From: Saprospiraceae bacterium
GTDB taxonomy: Bacteria > Bacteroidota > Bacteroidia > Chitinophagales > Saprospiraceae
NCBI GenBank assembly: GCA_016709995.1
Contig: JADJLQ010000001.1
Coordinates: forward strand, 2,204,001 to 2,268,000
DNA length: 64,000 bases
Reading direction: 5' to 3'
Below the pieces are notes generated by a model. That model made no database searches, had not been told where the DNA came from, and worked only from the letters and a program-made list of their open reading frames with translations. Shown here in pieces: positions 28,388 to 37,465 of the stretch; position 1 is the stretch's first letter; each line of letters begins with the position of its first letter. A program made the translations under genes and the position numbers.

Positions 28388-28417
28388 GGCCCCGACCGAA
28401 CAGTCGGGGCCAATTTT
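28388..28417 (+). terminator. Strong terminator after the DUF4331 pair
   Basis: GGCCCCGAC and GTCGGGGCC form a perfect 9-bp GC-rich stem with loop CGAACA, followed by AATTTT. Confidence 0.9.
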
Positions 28418-28462
28418 AAAACCTTCAACCATCCACTAATCATCCAATTAAAAACCTAAAAC

Positions 28463-29622
28463 ATGAAAAATTTTATCATTTTAATAGCATGTGCTTTCTG
28501 TATCGGCTCTTGCCAACAAACCCCCAGGGACTTTACCCAAACCTATCCATTAATCGATCGAAAAGAAACCTTAAAAAATGGGAAGGAATGGGAAAACATG
28601 CACAATTTGTATACCCGCCTCGCGGAATCTATTCGAAAAAAACCTGCAGTAGCCAAACCCTATTTGGAGATGGCCGAGCTTTTTATGGTGGAAGCCAGAG
28701 TCACGGGCGAACATGGACATTATTATCCCATGGCACTAAAACTCATTGAAACGGCTCAGTCAATCAATCCCGAAGACCCAGATCTCAAGTTTCGAGCCCT
28801 GTCTGACAAGGCATCGGTGTTGCTGTCCTTACACCAATTTCAAAATGCAAAAACTACTGCCGACGAAGCAATAAAATCCAACCCTTACAATGCACAGATC
28901 TATGGAGCTTTGGTAGACGCCAATGTGGAGCTTGGCAATTATCCGGAAGCTGTGGCCAACGCGGATAAAATGGTCTCTATACGACCGGACCTCAGATCCT
29001 ATTCCAGAGTGAGCTATCTGCGGGAAATCTACGGTGATCTTAACGGTGCGATTGATGCGATGAAGCAAGCAGTTGAAGCAGGATACCCGGGATATGAAGA
29101 AACCTGCTGGACCAGGTTACAACTCGGTAATCTGTATAAAAAACAAGGCAGAAATGATCTGGCTGAAAATGAATTTCAACAAATCCTGAGTGAAAGACCC
29201 AATTATGCATTTGCCTTGTCAGCACTAGCAGAAATGCATATGGACAAAAATGAATTGGCTACAGCAGATAAACTACTAAGCCAGGCCATTGCCATTATGC
29301 CGGAAGTACATTTCTATATTTTGAAGGCCGAAGTACAACAAAAATCGGGACAAGTCAAGGAAGCCATGACTATAGCCCGGGAAGTTCTCGATATGCTAAA
29401 AGACGATGAAAAAGCAGGTCATAGAATGGATCTCACCTACGCTCAAGTCTATCAACACCTGCTGCAGGATCCGCAGACCTCCCTGCAATATGCGATGAAA
29501 GAATATGAGATCAGACCGGACAATGTAGAGGTAAACAAATATTTGGTGGATTTATATACACAAATGGGGATACTCAAAATGCGATCTTGCACAAAGCCAA
29601 AATGACTCCCGCAAAGATTTAA
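28463..29622 (+). CDS. TPR-repeat lipoprotein (frameshift near the 3' end)
   Basis: About 386 residues. An N-terminal signal ends in the lipobox IGSC-QQ, so it is an anchored lipoprotein. The mature part is a row of tetratricopeptide repeats (KPYLEMAELFM, AKTTADEAIKSNPYNAQIYGALVDANVELGNYPEAV, LAENEFQQILSERPNYAFALSALAEMHMDKNELATADKLL). It ends in DLYTQM; a G4 run (29566-29569) appears one short, and adding a G gives GDTQNAILHKAKM and a stop at 29620-29622, a far more natural TPR ending than the ILKMRSCTKPK of the raw frame. It lies between the DUF4331 genes and the TonB receptor and may be part of the same uptake or processing apparatus. Confidence 0.8.
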
Positions 29623-29671
29623 ATAATATTATATTAATTCAAAAATTAGGTTTTTGGGGTTTTTAGTTGAT

Positions 29672-29702
29672 AAAGGGCTGGAACTAAAGACTCCGGCCCT
29701 TT
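29672..29702 (+). terminator. Terminator-like hairpin after the TPR gene
   Basis: AAAGGGCTGGA and TCCGGCCCTTT form an 11-pair stem with one G-T wobble. The T run after it is short. Confidence 0.6.
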
Positions 29703-29792
29703 CACTTCTTGAAGGACAGATGATATTACCTTTTATAATTGAATCTGTAAACTTAAATCTTACGTATATTACCTATAAATTTTAGCCAAATC

Positions 29793-32036
29793 ATGGAAGC
29801 AAATAATCAATCTTCTCAAAAAATAGTTAAAATCATATTTGCAAGTTTGTTTAGCCTGGTTATCTCCTCACACCTGGCTGCACAGGAGTCGATAATTAAA
29901 GTACTTGACGAAAATAAATCTCCTCTGATCGGGGCCTCAGTCCACAATGGAAGGAGCAAAATGATTGGCATCACTAATGAACAAGGTGAGTACCTCTTTA
30001 AATTTGAGGGAGAAGACACGGTTACATTAAAATACCTCGGCTATAAAGACCTGGCAAGGAAAATTAATAGCAGTAGCGTAGGGATCATAACATTCATAAT
30101 GGAAGCACTGCCCTTCAGCCTGGAGCAGGTGACGGTTACGCATTCTGTCAAAGCGACCAATATGATCTCAGACATTGATCTGAATATCCGTCCCGTGACC
30201 TCCTCTCAGGAAGTACTCCGCACAGTACCTGGATTGTTTATTGGTCAACATGCAGGAGGCGGTAAAGCGGAACAAATGTTTTTACGTGGTTTTGATGTGG
30301 ATCATGGAACTGATGTAAGTGTTTCAATGGATGGGATGCCAGTCAATATGGTCTCACATGCCCATGGTCAGGGATATGCAGATTTACATTTTATCATCCC
30401 TGAGTTGATCGACAAAGTCGACTTTGGCAAAGGACCTTATTATGCTGACAAGGGAGATTTCAATACGGCAGCCTATGTCAATTTTCAGTTGAAACAAAAA
30501 CTTGATCAATCTCAGATTAAACTGGAAGTCGGACAATATAATAGTCTTAGGACCGCAGCACTGGTCAACCTGTACAATACTATAAAGACACAATCTTATA
30601 TAGCTGGTGAATTTAACCAAAGCGATGGTTGGTTTGAATCTCCACAAAATTTTTATAGGACCAATTTGATGGCCAGATGGCAAACAAAATTGAACGATCG
30701 TAACACGCTTTCTATACTAGCTTCAGAGTTTGACAGCAGGTGGAACGCTTCCGGTCAGATCCCGACCAGGGTAGTAGAGTCCGGTAAGATCTCCCGATTT
30801 GGTGCGTTGGATTCTACTGAAGGAGGACAGACTGCGAGGCAAAATATGCTCGCTCGCCTGGATACGCGCCTGGGTCATGGATTGAGTCTAACCCAATCTG
30901 CCTTCATCAGTCATTATGATTTTGATCTGTATTCAAATTTTACTTTTTTCCTCAATGATCCAATCAATGGTGATCAGATCCGCCAGAAAGAAAATCGAAA
31001 TCTTGCCGGATACCAGACGACTCTAACCCGTAAAAGATACACTGATGACAAATCAGATGTGTGGAATCTGGGTTTCGGCTTCAGATTTGATCGAATCAAA
31101 GATATCCAATTGGATCATACTGTGGATAGAAATGAAATCATAAGCACAGACAAATTAGGCAATGTGCATGAATCCAATGCTTACCTGTATTATGACTATC
31201 ACAAAGATCTGGGCAAATGGTTAATCAATCCTTCACTTCGATACGACTATTTTCTTTTCAATTATAATGATAAACTATCCGGGAGGGATTTACAGAAACA
31301 AAAAGGCAGGTTGAGTCCAAAATTGAACATCATCTACCAACCGGACAAATCCATTCAGTATTATGTCAAATCCGGAATAGGATTTCACTCCAATGATGCA
31401 CGGGTCATCCTGCAGTCCGGAGCAGACAAAGTCTTACCAGCAGCTAGCGGTATCGACATAGGTACCATCTGGAAACCAACTCCTCATATTTATTTTAATG
31501 CAGCTGTTTGGATGCTTGATTTACAACAGGAATTTGTATATGTAGGCGACGAGGGTATCATCGAACCTAGTGGTCGTACACGCCGCCTGGGTACTGACTT
31601 TAGTGTTCGCTATCAACCTTTAGATTGGTTATTCTTCAATGTAGATTTTAATTATTCTAATGGTAGAAACAGGGATAATGAACCTCAATTTAAATATATT
31701 CCATTAGCCCCGGTCCTAGCAGGACTGGGTTCTGTGACTATCAATAAAAAATCGTGGAATGCTTCGGCCAGTTTCCGACATTTATCTGCCAGGCCTGCTA
31801 CTGAAGATAATTCCATAGTTGCCAAAGGTTATTTAGTCAATGACTTATCAGGCAGATACCATTTAGGCAGATTTGATTTGCATTTCAGGATCGAAAATCT
31901 ATTTAATGTAGAATGGAATGAAACACAGTTTGCCACTTTGTCAAGGTTGAAGAATGAAGTAAATCCTATTGAAGAAATTCACTTTACACCAGGCACACCC
32001 TTTTTTATAAAAACAGGATTATCGTATAATTTCTAA
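29793..32036 (+). CDS. TonB-dependent outer-membrane receptor
   Basis: A 747-residue receptor: signal peptide (IIFASLFSLVISSHLAAQ), a carboxypeptidase D regulatory-like domain (VLDENKSPLIGASVHNG...GEYLFKF), the plug (SSQEVLRTVPGLFIGQHAGGGKAEQMFLRGFDVDHGTD) and a 22-strand-type barrel ending in the aromatic residue sequence KTGLSYNF. The plug has MDGMPVNMVSHAHGQG, rich in His, which may coordinate a metal. Ligand is unknown. It is followed in 24 bases by an ECF sigma factor and then an anti-sigma factor, which suggests that transport and transcription are linked, although the receptor lacks the N-terminal signalling domain of FecA-type regulators. Confidence 0.93.
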   Translation: MEANNQSSQKIVKIIFASLFSLVISSHLAAQESIIKVLDENKSPLIGASVHNGRSKMIGITNEQGEYLFKFEGEDTVTLKYLGYKDLARKINSSSVGIITFIMEALPFSLEQVTVTHSVKATNMISDIDLNIRPVTSSQEVLRTVPGLFIGQHAGGGKAEQMFLRGFDVDHGTDVSVSMDGMPVNMVSHAHGQGYADLHFIIPELIDKVDFGKGPYYADKGDFNTAAYVNFQLKQKLDQSQIKLEVGQYNSLRTAALVNLYNTIKTQSYIAGEFNQSDGWFESPQNFYRTNLMARWQTKLNDRNTLSILASEFDSRWNASGQIPTRVVESGKISRFGALDSTEGGQTARQNMLARLDTRLGHGLSLTQSAFISHYDFDLYSNFTFFLNDPINGDQIRQKENRNLAGYQTTLTRKRYTDDKSDVWNLGFGFRFDRIKDIQLDHTVDRNEIISTDKLGNVHESNAYLYYDYHKDLGKWLINPSLRYDYFLFNYNDKLSGRDLQKQKGRLSPKLNIIYQPDKSIQYYVKSGIGFHSNDARVILQSGADKVLPAASGIDIGTIWKPTPHIYFNAAVWMLDLQQEFVYVGDEGIIEPSGRTRRLGTDFSVRYQPLDWLFFNVDFNYSNGRNRDNEPQFKYIPLAPVLAGLGSVTINKKSWNASASFRHLSARPATEDNSIVAKGYLVNDLSGRYHLGRFDLHFRIENLFNVEWNETQFATLSRLKNEVNPIEEIHFTPGTPFFIKTGLSYNF

Positions 32037-32060
32037 CTTTGACCTAAACTGAGCCACACT

Positions 32061-32648
32061 TTGCCACTTAGAGAAGAAAATATAGTCACCTTGATGCTGG
32101 AAGGTAACGAGCAAGGTCTCCGTTTGCTGTACCGAAATTATAACGAAGCCATCTATGGTATCATTCACCATATCGTCAAATCAGAACAGCATGCAGAAGA
32201 AGTATTAAATGATGTCTTTCTAAAGTTTTACAATGGGATCAAATCCTACGATCCATTGAAGGGAAGATTATTTACATGGATGGCAAGAATCGCACGCAAT
32301 GCAGCAATAGACAAAATCAGAACCCTCGACTATAAGTCTTCCCGCTCTGCCGTAGGCGATATCTCTGTTCAATTAAATGCACCTGCCCAGGATGTCAGCG
32401 TCGATCATCTTGGCCTGGCAGCTGTTCTCAAAGGGCTGGACTTCAATCAGAAAAGAATGATTGAAATGATCTACCTTATGGGCTATACTCATCAGGAATG
32501 TGCCGATGAGCTCAATATGCCGCTCGGTACAGTCAAAACCAATGTGCGAAGGGGTATCCTCAAATTGCGAGAATTCTTGGGTAACGATCTGCAAGCTTTT
32601 ATCAGCGTGATGATCCTAATTTTAATTTATATCATTATTAACAATTAA
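32061..32648 (+). CDS. ECF-type RNA polymerase sigma factor with hydrophobic C-terminal tail
   Basis: A 195-residue sigma-70 family protein from a TTG start (32061). Region 2 is LLYRNYNEAIYGIIHHIV...EEVLNDVFLKFYNGIKSYDPLKGRLFTWMARIARNAAIDKIR, with the -10 binding and core-binding helices. Region 4 is FNQKRMIEMIYLMGYTHQECADELNMPLGTVKTNVRRGILKLR, a helix-turn-helix for the -35 site. After it comes a strongly hydrophobic stretch AFISVMILILIYIIINN, unusual for a soluble sigma factor and able to span or lie on the membrane. It precedes the anti-sigma gene by 3 bases, a standard pair. Its target could be the cluster upstream. Confidence 0.9.
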   Translation: MPLREENIVTLMLEGNEQGLRLLYRNYNEAIYGIIHHIVKSEQHAEEVLNDVFLKFYNGIKSYDPLKGRLFTWMARIARNAAIDKIRTLDYKSSRSAVGDISVQLNAPAQDVSVDHLGLAAVLKGLDFNQKRMIEMIYLMGYTHQECADELNMPLGTVKTNVRRGILKLREFLGNDLQAFISVMILILIYIIINN

Positions 32649-32651
32649 AAT

Positions 32652-33446
32652 ATGGATATAAAAGCATATATAGAATCAGGGATCCTTGAACAATATGTCA
32701 TCGGCACTTTGTCCCCAGCCGACCATGCCGCCGTTGAAAAAAACATCCTATTATATCCAGAACTTGCCAGCGAAGTCGAATCCATTGAGATAGCTTTAGA
32801 GACCTATGCCAAACATCAAGGCCGTAAACCCAAGCTCACTGAGGATCAATTGATCCAAAATCTGCATAAAACCCATCCCGTTTCTTCAAACCAAGCCAAA
32901 TCAAGTGTATCAAAGTCATCCTCCTGGCCGACCTATCTTTTAGGAATATTGGCTGTAGGTCTACTGGGATATATTATTTTTCAGAATAATCGCGTGTCCG
33001 AATCGCGACAATTAAATCAAAGGCTGCAGTTTACCCTGGACAGTTTACGCAACCAATGTACACAAACGGAGTTTCAAAATAATATCCTCCTCCAAAAATT
33101 AAATCTCTTAAACGATGCAGGTTCCAAATTTCTCAAACTTCCCGGGACTGCCCTCTCTCCACAATCTTTTGCTTCGGTGATTATAGACAGCACAGGAAAA
33201 AAATTATTTTTCGACTTTGCCGGATTACCCAAGCCACCAACAGGCAAGCAGTTTCAGCTCTGGGCCATTCAAGACGGCAAGCCGGTCGATATGGGTGTCG
33301 TCAGTGATGATTTAATCGGATCTGTTAATTTTTCGGAAAAGACTTTCATCGATCACGCCCAGGCATTTGCAGTGACATTGGAAGATGAAGGCGGCAAAGC
33401 TTCACCCACTCTGGAGCAGTTATATGTCATAGGTAATGTGCTTTAG
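32652..33446 (+). CDS. Anti-sigma factor, RskA-type
   Basis: A 264-residue membrane protein: N-terminal cytoplasmic sigma-binding part (GILEQYVIGTLSPADHAAVEKNI), one membrane helix (SSWPTYLLGILAVGLLGYIIF), a coiled-coil stretch and the RskA C-terminal domain in the periplasm (LPKPPTGKQFQLWAIQDGKPVDMGVV). It sequesters the ECF sigma encoded just upstream and would release it on a periplasmic signal. The zinc-binding His-Cys motif of ZAS anti-sigma factors is not seen. The next gene is 228 bases away, where nothing notable is visible. Confidence 0.9.
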   Translation: MDIKAYIESGILEQYVIGTLSPADHAAVEKNILLYPELASEVESIEIALETYAKHQGRKPKLTEDQLIQNLHKTHPVSSNQAKSSVSKSSSWPTYLLGILAVGLLGYIIFQNNRVSESRQLNQRLQFTLDSLRNQCTQTEFQNNILLQKLNLLNDAGSKFLKLPGTALSPQSFASVIIDSTGKKLFFDFAGLPKPPTGKQFQLWAIQDGKPVDMGVVSDDLIGSVNFSEKTFIDHAQAFAVTLEDEGGKASPTLEQLYVIGNVL

Positions 33447-33674
33447 CGTCCGGATCAACATTTTTGAGGATTCAGGAAAAGCTTGATTTTGGGCCAAACT
33501 ATCGATGAAAAGTTTAACAATTAAGCCGCAAAGGGTTTTAACTCCAGGAAGCGCGTAGAAACTACCTGTCCTGGTCCTCTCTGGCCAAAGACTTACATGT
33601 AATAATAAAAAAATTATCCTCCGATCTATACTGAAAATCAACCAATTGATTTAATTTCATGCCCCCAACTTACC

Positions 33675-34088
33675 ATGAAGATTATTCCAACTGTATTAAG
33701 TATCAGCATAATTCTGATTTTTGCTTGCGATCAGCATAAAATAAACAAACCTTATTTACAATCAGCCTGGGCTTTAATGGATGGCCACCAGATCCTCAAT
33801 TTTAACAGTGATAGCACTGCCCAATGGATTTTTCACGAGGAGACGCTGTCTGATACATTCCTGGTAAAGTATAAGCTCAATGAGGCCACCCAACCATATC
33901 AATTGGACTTATTTGATTTTAACCGGGGCATCCTGAAGGACAAAATCCTCACCGGTATCGTGCAATACCTGGGCCAGGATACGATATTATTGGATTTTGA
34001 ACCCATTGATGATTGGGGAGCTGCAGATACTATCCGGCCAATCACTTTTAGTGTCGATCAGCAGAAATACTTTGTCCGAAAAAAATAG
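33675..34088 (+). CDS. Small lipoprotein, lipocalin-like
   Basis: A 137-residue protein with a signal peptide and lipobox (LIFAC-DQ). The mature part has strand pairs typical of lipocalin-like Bacteroidota lipoproteins (AWALMDGHQILNFNSDSTAQWIF, FLVKYKLNE, DTILLDFEP). No named family is recognised. It converges with the DUF983 gene (2-base gap), so a terminator is expected in either but none is clear. Confidence 0.65.
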   Translation: MKIIPTVLSISIILIFACDQHKINKPYLQSAWALMDGHQILNFNSDSTAQWIFHEETLSDTFLVKYKLNEATQPYQLDLFDFNRGILKDKILTGIVQYLGQDTILLDFEPIDDWGAADTIRPITFSVDQQKYFVRKK

Positions 34089-34090
34089 CC

Positions 34091-34471
34091 CTATTTTTTG
34101 ATAGCAGCAGGGTCGTACCTCTTCACTACATGGAGCGCAATCGCACGCGATAACCTGATGACATAAGTAAAACTCAATAATCCACACATCACTGCCAGGA
34201 AAATAGACATATCGATCCCAAAATGGAATAACAGATAAAATACTGCCACCAGGATCAGCATGCCCCATGAAAACAATGCATAGGACACAAACATGGAACC
34301 CATATAAAAGCCGGGTTCCGGCATGAATTTAAGCCCACAATACTCACATTTCTCAGGCATATCCAAAAATTTTGAAAACTGGAATAATCCGCTTGAAAAC
34401 ATTTTACCTTTTTCACATTGAGGACATCGCTGCCCAAAAATTGCGCTCATTTTGTTTAAAAATCTTGCCAT
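34091..34471 (-). CDS. DUF983 family membrane protein
   Basis: A 126-residue protein with the DUF983 layout: a zinc-ribbon-like CPQCEKGKMF and CEYCGLKF pair of Cys motifs, PEPGFYMGSMFVSYAL and two hydrophobic helices (FSWGMLILVAVFYLLF and SIFLAVMCGLLSFTYVIRL). The family is found in alpha-proteobacteria and Bacteroidota; function is unknown. I start at ATG 34471 and not at the upstream TTG, because a TATCTTTG -7 element lies at 34484-34491, 12 bases before it. Confidence 0.85.
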   Translation of the reverse strand: MARFLNKMSAIFGQRCPQCEKGKMFSSGLFQFSKFLDMPEKCEYCGLKFMPEPGFYMGSMFVSYALFSWGMLILVAVFYLLFHFGIDMSIFLAVMCGLLSFTYVIRLSRAIALHVVKRYDPAAIKK

Positions 34472-34483
34472 AATAGTAAGGTA

Positions 34484-34491
34484 CAAAGATA
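34484..34491 (-). promoter_or_regulatory. TATCTTTG, Bacteroidota -7 element for the DUF983 gene
   Basis: The element matches TAnnTTTG on the minus strand, 12 bases before ATG 34471, giving a very short leader. Confidence 0.55.
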
Positions 34492-34738
34492 GCCAATTCC
34501 TTCATATGAATCGCAAAGCAAACCACCATACAATGAACGCTTCAGAGCCCTCTCGATAGGCACAAAGAGAATATTTGATGTATTCTCCAATCATAATGGA
34601 GAAGTGAAGGCTCAATGAATATATTTATGTACTCGGTACTTGTATTGCAAAGTGGCTATCTAAACTCCAGACAACTTCCATCATTCCCGATATAAATCGG
34701 ATATTTGTATCCAAAATTTTAAATCACTTTATCCATCC

Positions 34739-37456
34739 ATGACTAGCATGCCTTCTCCAAGCGGACTCATCTTTAAATCCTCAGACATCGACATCCCTTT
34801 TAAAAAATATATACTTTCCAATGGACTGCGTCTAATCGTCCACGAAGATTTTAAAGCGCCTATCGTAGCGGTAAATATATGGTACCATGTAGGATCCAAA
34901 AATGAAAAGCAGGGGAAAAGTGGCTTTGCCCACCTTTTTGAGCACCTTATGTTTAATGGCAGTGAAAACTTTAACACGGACTATTTTCAGGCACTGGAAG
35001 CGATTGGTGCAACAGACCTCAATGGCACTACCAATAATGACCGGACCAATTATTTTCAAAATGTGCCCGTAGGCGCCCTGGAACAGGTACTTTGGCTTGA
35101 ATCAGATCGCATGGGGCATCTCACAGGCGCTATCGACCAGGCCAAACTTGACGAACAGCGGGGTGTAGTCATTAATGAAAAAAAGCAAGGCGAAAATCAG
35201 CCTTATGCCAAAGAAGATGATCTTTTCACAGAAGCCATGTTTCCAAAAGGACATCCGTATTCCTGGACTGTCATTGGATCTGAAGAGGATTTGATAGGAG
35301 CCACAGTAGCTGATGTACATGAGTGGTTTAAGGGATATTATGGCGCGGCCAATGCCATCCTGGTGATCGCCGGAGCCATCAAAGTGGAAGAAGCTCTGGA
35401 AAAAGTCAAAAAATACTTTGGTCATATACCGAGTGGACCGATGATCGCTCGTTCCGAAGTCGATATCCCGATAAGACAAAGCAATACGCGACAGGAATTT
35501 GAAGATCGTGTCCCTGAATCAAAGATTACTATCGCCTGGAACATTCCACAGTGGGGCACCCGGGAAGCTGCCATCTTCGACCTGATCGCTGCTATCCTGG
35601 GGTCAGATAAAAACTCCCGATTATATAAAAGACTTATCTATGAAAATCAGTGGGCGACTTCTGCCTCTGCTCACAATTATTCCAGGGAAATCTGTGGCAA
35701 TTTTTTGATAGAATGCAAAATCAAAAAAGGAGTAGATGAAAAAATGGTTGAACAGGAAATCTATGCAGTTCTATCCGATTTTTTGGCCAATGGACCCACC
35801 AAAGAAGAACTCCTGAGAGTAAAATCAAAATACTTTGCCGGTTTTATTAAGGGGATCGAGCGGATTGGAGGTTTTGGTGGCAAATCCGATGTCCTGGCAG
35901 AAAGCGAGATTTTCGGAGACACACCGGAATATTACAGGACTTATAATGAGTATATAGAACATGCTTCGCTCCACGATCTCCAAAATATAGCTTTTGAATG
36001 GCTAAACACAGGTTCCCATACGATCCTGGCCAAACCATTTCCTGAATACGAGACCGAAGCCATCCTTGCAGACCGTGCCGCCTTACCCCCTGTGGGTCAT
36101 ACCCCAGCCTCGGCTTTTCCCATTTTACAACGGACTGCTTTGCCAAATGGCCTGGCAATCTCGCTTGCTCCTCGACCTGAATCGCCAACTGTGGTGATCA
36201 CTCTGATGATGCAGGGCGGTTTTAGTAGCGATAAAGTAGCAGGAAAACCAGGATTGGCAGCCCTGGCCATGAATATGATGGATGAAGGCACAAGACATCT
36301 TGATGCCTTACAGATTAGTGAACAACTGAGTTTATTGGGTGCTTCAATCTCCTCATTTGCTGATTTGGATCAGAACTATATCAAATTAGAATGTCTGAAA
36401 CTCAGCCTTGAACCCAGCCTGGATTTATTGATGGAGATACTTTTGCACCCGTCTTTTCCAGAGGCCGATTTTGAACGACTCAAAACCTTGCAGATATCAG
36501 GCATCCAAAGAGAAAAAATGAATCCTGTCCAAATGGCTCTTCGGGTCATGCCCAAGTTTTTATTTGGTACAGATCACATTTACAGTCTGCCTATGTCCGG
36601 AATGGGATTTGAAGAAAGCGTAGCTTCTATCACCTTAGAGGATGTCAAAGATTTTTACTATACCTGGATTAGGCCAGGCAGCAGTAGCCTCAGTGTAGTT
36701 GGAGACCTCTCTATGGATGAAATACATTCTATGCTGGATGCCAGGCTGGCCGAATGGACCGGGTCATCGATTCCAATCCAACCGGACGCGGTCGTCACCC
36801 TACCTTCCTCAAAGATCTTATACCTTATGCATAAACCTGAAGTCGAGCAGACCGTGATCATGGCCGGGTATTTAATAGCCCCATATGGTGAGCTGTCAGA
36901 GATCGCCAAAGAACCCCTGATCAATGTGCTCGGTGGTGACTTTACATCCAGGATCAACCTCAATCTGAGAGAAGACAAACACTGGACCTATGGAGCCGGG
37001 GTGTTTATTCGGGAGGCCAAAGGCCCCAGACCATTCATCACTTATACACAGGTACAAATAGACAAAACCAAAGAATCTATCCAGGAGATTATTAAAGAAT
37101 ACGATTGGATCGTAGGTGAAAAACCGTTGACCTTTGCGGAATTCGAAAAAACGAAAAATAATCAAGTCATGTCCCTGCCCGGTATCTGGGAGACAAACGC
37201 TGCTGTGGCTGGATCACTCAATCAACTCATCAAGTATCAGCTTGCAGATGATTATTGGAGTACCTACTCTGATCAGGTTAAATCCCTCTCTCTCGAAGAG
37301 GTTCAGTCTCTGGGCCATCAATTGATAGATTCATCCAAGCTGATGTGGTTTTTAGTCAGCAATAAGGATATTATTCTGGAGGATATGAAATCACTCGGGT
37401 TTGATCGGATTATCATCGTGGACAGTGACGGCACTACAATGGACACGATCTTTTAG
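34739..37456 (+). CDS. M16 family zinc metallopeptidase, two-domain
   Basis: A 905-residue peptidase with two M16 halves. The N-terminal half has the inverted zinc motif HLFEH (GFAHLFEHLMFNGS) and the distant Glu in EQRGVVINEK. The C-terminal half (from LPNGLAISLAPRPESPTVV) is an inactive homologue, as usual for the pitrilysin group, with RINLNLREDKHWTYGAG near its end. It degrades peptides. No signal peptide precedes, so either cytoplasmic or exported by a non-classical route. It stands upstream of the glycosyltransferase (9-base gap), so the two are probably transcribed together. Confidence 0.9.
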   Translation: MTSMPSPSGLIFKSSDIDIPFKKYILSNGLRLIVHEDFKAPIVAVNIWYHVGSKNEKQGKSGFAHLFEHLMFNGSENFNTDYFQALEAIGATDLNGTTNNDRTNYFQNVPVGALEQVLWLESDRMGHLTGAIDQAKLDEQRGVVINEKKQGENQPYAKEDDLFTEAMFPKGHPYSWTVIGSEEDLIGATVADVHEWFKGYYGAANAILVIAGAIKVEEALEKVKKYFGHIPSGPMIARSEVDIPIRQSNTRQEFEDRVPESKITIAWNIPQWGTREAAIFDLIAAILGSDKNSRLYKRLIYENQWATSASAHNYSREICGNFLIECKIKKGVDEKMVEQEIYAVLSDFLANGPTKEELLRVKSKYFAGFIKGIERIGGFGGKSDVLAESEIFGDTPEYYRTYNEYIEHASLHDLQNIAFEWLNTGSHTILAKPFPEYETEAILADRAALPPVGHTPASAFPILQRTALPNGLAISLAPRPESPTVVITLMMQGGFSSDKVAGKPGLAALAMNMMDEGTRHLDALQISEQLSLLGASISSFADLDQNYIKLECLKLSLEPSLDLLMEILLHPSFPEADFERLKTLQISGIQREKMNPVQMALRVMPKFLFGTDHIYSLPMSGMGFEESVASITLEDVKDFYYTWIRPGSSSLSVVGDLSMDEIHSMLDARLAEWTGSSIPIQPDAVVTLPSSKILYLMHKPEVEQTVIMAGYLIAPYGELSEIAKEPLINVLGGDFTSRINLNLREDKHWTYGAGVFIREAKGPRPFITYTQVQIDKTKESIQEIIKEYDWIVGEKPLTFAEFEKTKNNQVMSLPGIWETNAAVAGSLNQLIKYQLADDYWSTYSDQVKSLSLEEVQSLGHQLIDSSKLMWFLVSNKDIILEDMKSLGFDRIIIVDSDGTTMDTIF

Positions 37457-37465
37457 CACCAAGTC

